This document shows positions 6,201 to 9,073 of a stretch of 9,073 bases of DNA, in pieces. The notes under the pieces are model-generated. The model made no database searches and was not told the origin of the DNA. It saw only the letters and a program-made list of their open reading frames with translations. Position 1 is the stretch's first letter. Each line of letters begins with the position of its first letter. This stretch comes from CAZNQW01 sp964575225 (GTDB taxonomy: Bacteria; Chloroflexota; Anaerolineae; JAAYZQ01). The stretch is taken from contig CAZNQW010000160.1 of assembly GCA_964575225.1 (NCBI GenBank), positions 1 through 9,073 of the forward strand, given 5' to 3'. A program made the position numbers and the translations under genes.

Positions 6201-6508
6201 TCGGCCACATCCAGGAAGAATGGGGTGTCGGACCGCCATTGAAGGGTCTGCACTCTGGCGTCAATATAGGACTCTGCCTCGGGCAGGGCGTGCCGCAGGT
6301 GGTGCAACAGGTTACGCAGGTTTGTGCGGGCCTGGGCTTCGGTGGTGTCGGGCCAGAAGAGAAAGGCCAGGTGCGCGCGGGGTTGAGGGGAGCCTCTGTG
6401 TAGCAGCAGATATGCCAGCAGGGATTGCAGGCGCGGCGTATCAACGTCTGTGACGGGTGTTTCATTGTGCCTGATGCAGAAATCGCCCAGCAGTGAAACG
6501 TTCAGCAT
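3278..6508 (-). CDS. BTAD/SARP-type transcriptional regulator with AAA ATPase and TPR-like C-terminus, 1,076 aa (AfsR-like layout)
   Basis: This is a cytosolic multidomain regulator. Residues 1-100 form an OmpR/SARP-like winged helix ('VSLLGDFCIRHNETPVTD.DTPRLQSLLAYLLLHRG', then 'RTNLRNLLHHLRHALP'). Residues 100-245 form the BTAD helical domain, with 'YKGDLLPSCYDDWIIPQREELRRAYL' and 'LQHDPVHEATHRRLIRLHALNGDRAGALRVYH', ending 'ELDVEPSAATREAYEQLL'. Residues 260-510 form an AAA-type ATPase with Walker A GEAGIGKT (292-299), Walker B LLLTIDD (397-403), a 'VVGTYRPEE' strand (about 429-437) and 'EGNPLFIVE' (495-503). From about 600 on, helical pairs such as 'VAAHYERAGLPEQAAPYYLGAAEVA' mark a long TPR-like sensor region. 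By analogy with AfsR and other STAND regulators, ligand or partner binding probably gates ATP-dependent activation of the DNA-binding end. The ATG at 6508 follows AGGAG (6516-6520) with a 7-base spacer. A consensus promoter lies at 6561-6588. No clear terminator is visible in 3142-3277. Confidence 0.92.
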   Translation of the reverse strand: MLNVSLLGDFCIRHNETPVTDVDTPRLQSLLAYLLLHRGSPQPRAHLAFLFWPDTTEAQARTNLRNLLHHLRHALPEAESYIDARVQTLQWRSDTPFFLDVADFETALDQAEQAIRAGNTAAVREVLERAVTLYKGDLLPSCYDDWIIPQREELRRAYLCTSERLVRLLEEQRDYPAAIRYAQRLLQHDPVHEATHRRLIRLHALNGDRAGALRVYHTCTTALRRELDVEPSAATREAYEQLLGAEPRSFPATPAATAFYPLVGRENEWWQMLQVWRAVAGGREPHVVMLCGEAGIGKTRLAEELVQWAARQGITSAYARCYAAEGQLAYAPVTAWLRSHPLASLEDIWLAEVARLLPEVLVQRPDLPRPVALTETWQRQRLFEALSRAILSNTQPLLLTIDDLQWCDRDTLQWLHFLLRFDPSARLLVVGTYRPEEIGQEHPLALSLPALRLEGQVTEVELGPLDEAATRTLARRVAGVEISTTTAQLLYRETEGNPLFIVETMRAGLPVDDARLVAGAARELPHDPLPSSTGLPSKVQAVLQARLAQLSASARELAEVAATIGREFNLELLREVSSRDEESLVRELDEMWRKRIVQEHGTGAYDFCHDKLREVAYASMSAARRRLLHRHVAEALEALHAAELGPVSHQVAAHYERAGLPEQAAPYYLGAAEVARQVFSNEEAIALLRRGLALVQEAEPGPGERGRRQGVAARLWENLGDVLQLRAQHEDALYAYQNAQAQIPHTDQIGLARLHRKVGPVMCEQRRYAEALDACRRAEITLGKQPGGDADRWWDEWLEVQVERVWAHYWLAQWPQMDDLVQKVQPVVQERGGGAARMRFLVASCLMHLRRERYVVSDEMLADSCEALALSREWGSLKTRTECQFELGFLHLWRRELDKAEEHLQAALELSETSGNLPFETLSLTYLTVLCRFQGEMDGVLSYALRAQEAAEAAHMPDYVAAAKGNQAWLAWRRRDLDGGKQKGEEASAIWRQSPLVYPFQWQALWPLIAVLLEPGWEEKAWAHAKALLEPGQQRLPDSLNSALEAALQAKAEDRAQVARHHLDRALELAQEMGYL

Positions 6509-6560
6509 TGATTCACTCCTGTCTCAAGAAGCCAAGTGCAAATGCTGCCGTTCGACTACC

Positions 6561-6588
6561 ATTGTACCATGACCCACACCAGTGTCAA
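6561..6588 (-). promoter_or_regulatory. Consensus sigma-70-like promoter of the BTAD regulator gene
   Basis: On the minus strand, a perfect TTGACA (6588-6583) and TACAAT (6566-6561, five of six) are separated by 16 bases. The transcription start would fall near 6555, leaving a leader of about 45 bases. This promoter looks constitutive or housekeeping, unlike the activator-type promoters in front of the two small genes. It lacks AAACGC repeats, so self-activation by the same boxes is not indicated. Confidence 0.7.
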
Positions 6589-6776
6589 AGCGTGCCTGGC
6601 GGATGTATAGCCCCAAGCCCGAAGGTCTTCTGCAGCGCCTGCCTCACCCGAGTTGATTCGAGCAGACTTGTGTGGATCAGCAATACCCAAACCACCAGAT
6701 TTCACCCGGGTGTTGTCCCGATCCTGCCAGGGGAAGATGTAAGCAAGAGTCATGCCGAAGACAAACGGCGTGTCAT

Positions 6777-6907
6777 ACGGGCTCTGTCGACGAGGAAACC
6801 GGCGGCACGTGGAACGAGCTGAGGCAGACCATCAATGGCGCCATGGATGGGGAAAAGCTCACGCCCATCGTGCACGGCAACCTGTCCTGGCCGAAAAATG
6901 TCATCCG
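6777..6907 (+). pseudogene. Coding-like fragment of unknown origin on the plus strand
   Basis: One plus-strand frame reads 'TGSVDEETGGTWNELRQTIN', then 'GAMDGEKLTPIVHGNLSWPKN'. About 80 percent of its codons end in G or C, as expected for a real gene in GC-rich DNA. No start codon with a ribosome site precedes it in frame, and beyond about 6907 the frame runs antisense to the transposase-like fragment. It could be a stranded piece of a lost gene. I do not recognise the family. The minus strand here also has an open frame ('VAVHDGRELFPIHGAIDGLPQL') with poorer codon statistics. Confidence 0.25.
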
Positions 6908-6913
6908 AGCCGA

Positions 6914-7021
6914 GATCATGAGAGCTGTCTTCCAGGCTGGGAGTTTCCTGGCCATGAGGACAAGCAGTACCCGGTCACGCCAGGTGAGAACCGGGCGTTT
7001 CGGCTGGTTCCTGACGGACAA
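6914..7021 (-). pseudogene. Transposase N-terminal fragment (DDE integrase-type), degenerate
   Basis: The minus-strand frame reads 'NQPKRPVLTWRDRVLLVLMARKL' followed by 'PAWKTALMI'. It resembles the N-terminal part of a group of integrase-core transposases, where 'RP.LT..DR.LLV.LAR....W..ALLIV' is followed by 'QPETLLRWHR'. Here the similarity stops at ALMI; the expected RWHR motif and all of the DDE catalytic domain are missing. It is therefore a dead remnant of roughly 36 residues. It is in frame with the end of the upstream regulator, separated from it by that gene's TAG. I saw no terminal inverted repeats or target duplication. The identification rests on remembered family patterns. Confidence 0.5.
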
Positions 7022-7057
7022 GGTTTTTTGGTCAGGACAGGCGGCCGATGCAGCACC

Positions 7058-9073
7058 CTACTCGCCGATCAACGCCGCTGCCTCCTGCAGGTCAGGTAAG
7101 GCCAAGCCCTCGGTGAACCCCTGAACCATCTCCTGCAGGTAGCCGCGCGCCTCTGCCAACTCGGCGACATAGGCCTCACCCTGCCGGGCCCGCAGGCGCA
7201 CCAGGCTCATAGCCGCTCGCAGCTCCCACCAACGGCTCCCCTGCTCTCGGGCTACTTCCAAAGCACGGTGAAAGCAGGCTTCTGCTTCGGCAACTGACGC
7301 TGGATGGCTGACCCCCGAAGACGCCAGCCCTCTATCGTCCAACCTGAGCAGCATCTCCCCGCGCATGCGCCAGACTTCGGCCTCCATCGGCCGCATGCCG
7401 GTGCGGTCGATCCAGGCCTTGGCCCGATCCATGGCTTCCAAGCCCAGCTCGGGCTGGTCGGCGCACACGCACACCTCGGCCTGAAGCCACAGGAGAGCGG
7501 CGTAGCCAGCTCCAGAACCTGCACTCTGCCAGGAGGAGAGAGCTTCGATCGTCCGGGCCACGCCCTGCGCGCAATTCACTTGCGCACTACCCGTTCCAGC
7601 CTGGGTTTGCTCCAGCGCCGACAGCAGCTCGGCCCACGCGCCGTAGACCAGATTGAGCTGGCCGAGGGGTCGCAGGGCTTGATGGTGGCCCAAGGCTGTA
7701 GCCAGATCGCGGCCGAGGACAGAGGTGGTCATCATCGCCATAAAATGGGAAAAGGCAAGGCTTGACGGCTGGTCCAACTCTTGCCCCCACGCTATTGCCT
7801 GCCGAAAGCGAGCCCGGGCTTGGTCCGGGTACCCCAGCTGCCACAGCACAGCGCCCAGCATCGTTTGGGCCATCACACCCGAGTCCACTGCTACCAGTCC
7901 GCCTAGCGGACGGCCGGCATGCAGGTCGTGCGGGGTAAGAGCGCGGCTCAGGTGGTCGCGGGCGGAGACGAGTTGTCCCCGCAGCCAGTGGCTGAAGCCC
8001 AGCGCCAAGTGCCCCAGCATGAGGGACTGCCCATCCCCTTCCTCGCCCTGCCCTGAGCCTGCCGAAGGGGCCAAGCTTAGGAGCTGCTGGCCCACCCGCT
8101 CGGCTCGTGCAGCGTCGGTCGACCAACCTGCCGATAGCGCCAGCACGGTCAGTGCGGTGGGGCGTTGCGGGTCGTCCTCCAGGTCAGGGTGTTGGACCAG
8201 CTCCGAGAGACGTTCCAGTGCCCGCGTATGGGCCGGCGCCGCCCAACCTCGCTGCAGCATCGCGGGAGTGCTGATCGCCATACAGAGATTCAGCTCCAGA
8301 CGCAGGCGCTCTGGTCTTGAAACAGAGGCCTCGGCGCCCTGCAGCAGCGCCAACCCGCGCTCCAGGTGCGCGATCGCCTCCTCGTAGGCCACCAGACGCG
8401 TCGCCCACCGACCCGCCTCCAGGTGATAGCGGACCGCCTCCAGGAGCCGGCCTGCCTTTTCGCAGTGCCAGGCCAACTGCGGACTGGCCTGGGCCATGGC
8501 CACCTCATCGCTCCGGTACAGGTCTTCCAGTGCCGCCCCCACCTCGCGGTGCAGGTGGGCCCGGTCCACGGCGTCCAGGTGATCATAGAGATACTCCTGA
8601 AACAGGGTATGGGCAAAGTGGTAGCACGACAGCGACCGGTCTCCACCCGGCAGGGATCGCACCCCGATCGCCTGCACCAGCCGGCTCTCGATAGACAGCG
8701 GACCGCTGAGCCACTGACGGGCCCACGAAGGCTCTGCACCCAATGCACGGGCTGCCACCTCCGCGCTGAACGATTTGCCCTCCACGCTGGCGGCCTCCAG
8801 CAGGCGACGGCCCTCACGCGGCAGCCGGCCCACCCGTTCAGCGATGACTGCCTCTACTCTCGGTGGCAAGCGCTCCCACCGCAGATCTGTCCGCTCGATC
8901 CATCGCCCCTTCTCGTCGGACGTCACATTACCCCGTTCCTGGAAGGTGCGCAGCAGCTCAACGGTAAAGAGCGGATTGCCGCCCGTGTGCTCATACAATG
9001 CCTGGCGGAAGGCCGCCCCCAAGCAGTTTGGCTCGCTATCGACGTACGCCTCAACAAAAGCCCGGCCATCGGA
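7058..9073 (-). CDS. Large ATPase/TPR regulator, 5' end outside the window (671 aa visible)
   Basis: The frame is open to the window edge: upstream of an in-frame TTG at 9022 it continues 'SDGRAFVEAYVDSEPNCLG', so the gene starts outside. The visible part begins near the end of an AAA-type ATPase domain: 'ALYEHTGGNPLFTVELLRTF' is the post-ATPase motif also seen in the neighbour (EGNPLFIVE). Next come 'LPPRVEAVIAERVGRLPREGRRLLEAASVEGKSFSAEV' and 'YHFAHTLFQEYLYDHLDAVDRAHLHREVGAALEDLY'. Both are typical of STAND/AAA_16 regulators, where they link the ATPase to the sensor. The rest is helical repeats of TPR type ('LAWHCEKAGRLLEAVRYHLEAGRWA' and 'EAIAHLERGLALLQGAE' among others). The unseen N-terminus may carry a BTAD, kinase or cyclase domain; this cannot be told here. 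A short REP-like repeat is read in frame at 8051-8070, giving 'SAGSGQG'. The gene sits in tandem with the BTAD regulator but probably has separate transcription. Confidence 0.88.
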   Translation of the reverse strand, partial: SDGRAFVEAYVDSEPNCLGAAFRQALYEHTGGNPLFTVELLRTFQERGNVTSDEKGRWIERTDLRWERLPPRVEAVIAERVGRLPREGRRLLEAASVEGKSFSAEVAARALGAEPSWARQWLSGPLSIESRLVQAIGVRSLPGGDRSLSCYHFAHTLFQEYLYDHLDAVDRAHLHREVGAALEDLYRSDEVAMAQASPQLAWHCEKAGRLLEAVRYHLEAGRWATRLVAYEEAIAHLERGLALLQGAEASVSRPERLRLELNLCMAISTPAMLQRGWAAPAHTRALERLSELVQHPDLEDDPQRPTALTVLALSAGWSTDAARAERVGQQLLSLAPSAGSGQGEEGDGQSLMLGHLALGFSHWLRGQLVSARDHLSRALTPHDLHAGRPLGGLVAVDSGVMAQTMLGAVLWQLGYPDQARARFRQAIAWGQELDQPSSLAFSHFMAMMTTSVLGRDLATALGHHQALRPLGQLNLVYGAWAELLSALEQTQAGTGSAQVNCAQGVARTIEALSSWQSAGSGAGYAALLWLQAEVCVCADQPELGLEAMDRAKAWIDRTGMRPMEAEVWRMRGEMLLRLDDRGLASSGVSHPASVAEAEACFHRALEVAREQGSRWWELRAAMSLVRLRARQGEAYVAELAEARGYLQEMVQGFTEGLALPDLQEAAALIGE
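8051..8070. repeat. REP-like element read in frame inside the truncated regulator gene
   Basis: The plus strand reads CCCTGAGCCTGCCGAAGGGG. This matches a short dispersed element (CCCTGAGCCTGTCGAAGGG) that I recall as abundant in Chloroflexota and related environmental genomes. In the gene it encodes the low-complexity stretch 'PSAGSGQGEEGDG' between two TPR-like helices, without breaking the frame. Only one copy is seen in the window, so repeat status rests on general knowledge. Confidence 0.5.

Larger units (their letters stand above)
6509..7057. other. 548-bp gap between the two large regulators: promoter plus relic DNA
   Basis: The part nearest the BTAD gene carries its promoter. The remainder shows no intact gene. 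It holds a transposase-like fragment on the minus strand (6914-7021), a coding-like fragment on the plus strand (about 6777-6907), and short open frames on both strands that do not join up. A 6-base-pair stem (CCTGAC 7010-7015 / GTCAGG 7031-7036) lies about 22 bases past the stop of the upstream regulator and is too weak to call a terminator. The patchwork suggests repeated insertion and decay. Confidence 0.5.

Noticed and set aside
5893..6465. 190-codon minus-strand frame within the BTAD regulator
   Set aside because: It is a shifted-frame shadow of the winged-helix/BTAD coding sequence; its composition (many W, C, P, R) is typical of an off-frame translation.
6993..7002. Another AAACGC sequence in the gap between the regulators (and one on the plus strand near 2732)
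   Set aside because: These are single copies without a partner at 11 bases and without a -10 box at the right distance.
9020..9022. TTG as the true start of the second regulator
   Set aside because: The frame is open upstream to the window edge and encodes family-like sequence (GRAFVEAYVDSEPN), so the TTG is an internal leucine codon.
1..9073. CRISPR arrays, tRNA or rRNA genes, prophage or antiphage operons
   Set aside because: No regularly spaced repeats, no tRNA-like cloverleaf or rRNA motif, and no nuclease, capsid or toxin-antitoxin genes were seen.

Overview
All confidently called genes in this 9,073-base, GC-rich window lie on the minus strand, so transcription runs from high to low coordinates. 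The content suggests Chloroflexota or a similar filamentous, regulator-rich bacterium. That is an inference from gene style: very large ATPase/TPR regulators in tandem, a small 'LFTLRLWPE...WRGKVQHV' protein, and a REP-like repeat read in frame. No rRNA or other phylogenetic marker is present.

Right half (3278-9073): two large signal-transduction ATPases in tandem. The upstream one (7058 to the window edge) shows only its C-terminal 671 residues, consisting of the end of an AAA-type ATPase and a TPR-like helical region. The downstream one (3278-6508) is complete at 1,076 residues. It has an OmpR/SARP-type winged helix, a BTAD domain, an AAA ATPase with clear Walker motifs, and a TPR-like C-terminus, an AfsR-like layout. 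It has its own consensus sigma-70-like promoter. The 548 bases between the two hold relics, including a short transposase-like fragment.

Left half (1-3277): a run of small genes. From upstream to downstream these are an arrestin-fold protein (2174-3046), a short ORF that is probably a gene remnant (1572-1826), a secreted beta-rich protein (908-1372), an NTF2/SnoaL-like protein (351-752) and a small conserved protein (73-309). The last two are probably cotranscribed.

The main finding is that the arrestin-like gene and the secreted-protein gene carry near-copies of one promoter-leader cassette. Each has a TATGAT -10 box with no sigma-70 -35. Instead, AAACGC(C/T) heptamers repeat at 11-base steps, the nearest exactly 8 bases from the -10 box. 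Downstream, each leader has a GGGAC/GTCCC palindrome and a strong Shine-Dalgarno. This is the geometry known for SARP/AfsR-activated promoters, and a regulator with that DNA-binding architecture is encoded next door. A simple model is that the BTAD regulator, or its truncated neighbour or another paralogue, switches on the arrestin-like and secreted proteins as a small regulon. This link is inferred.
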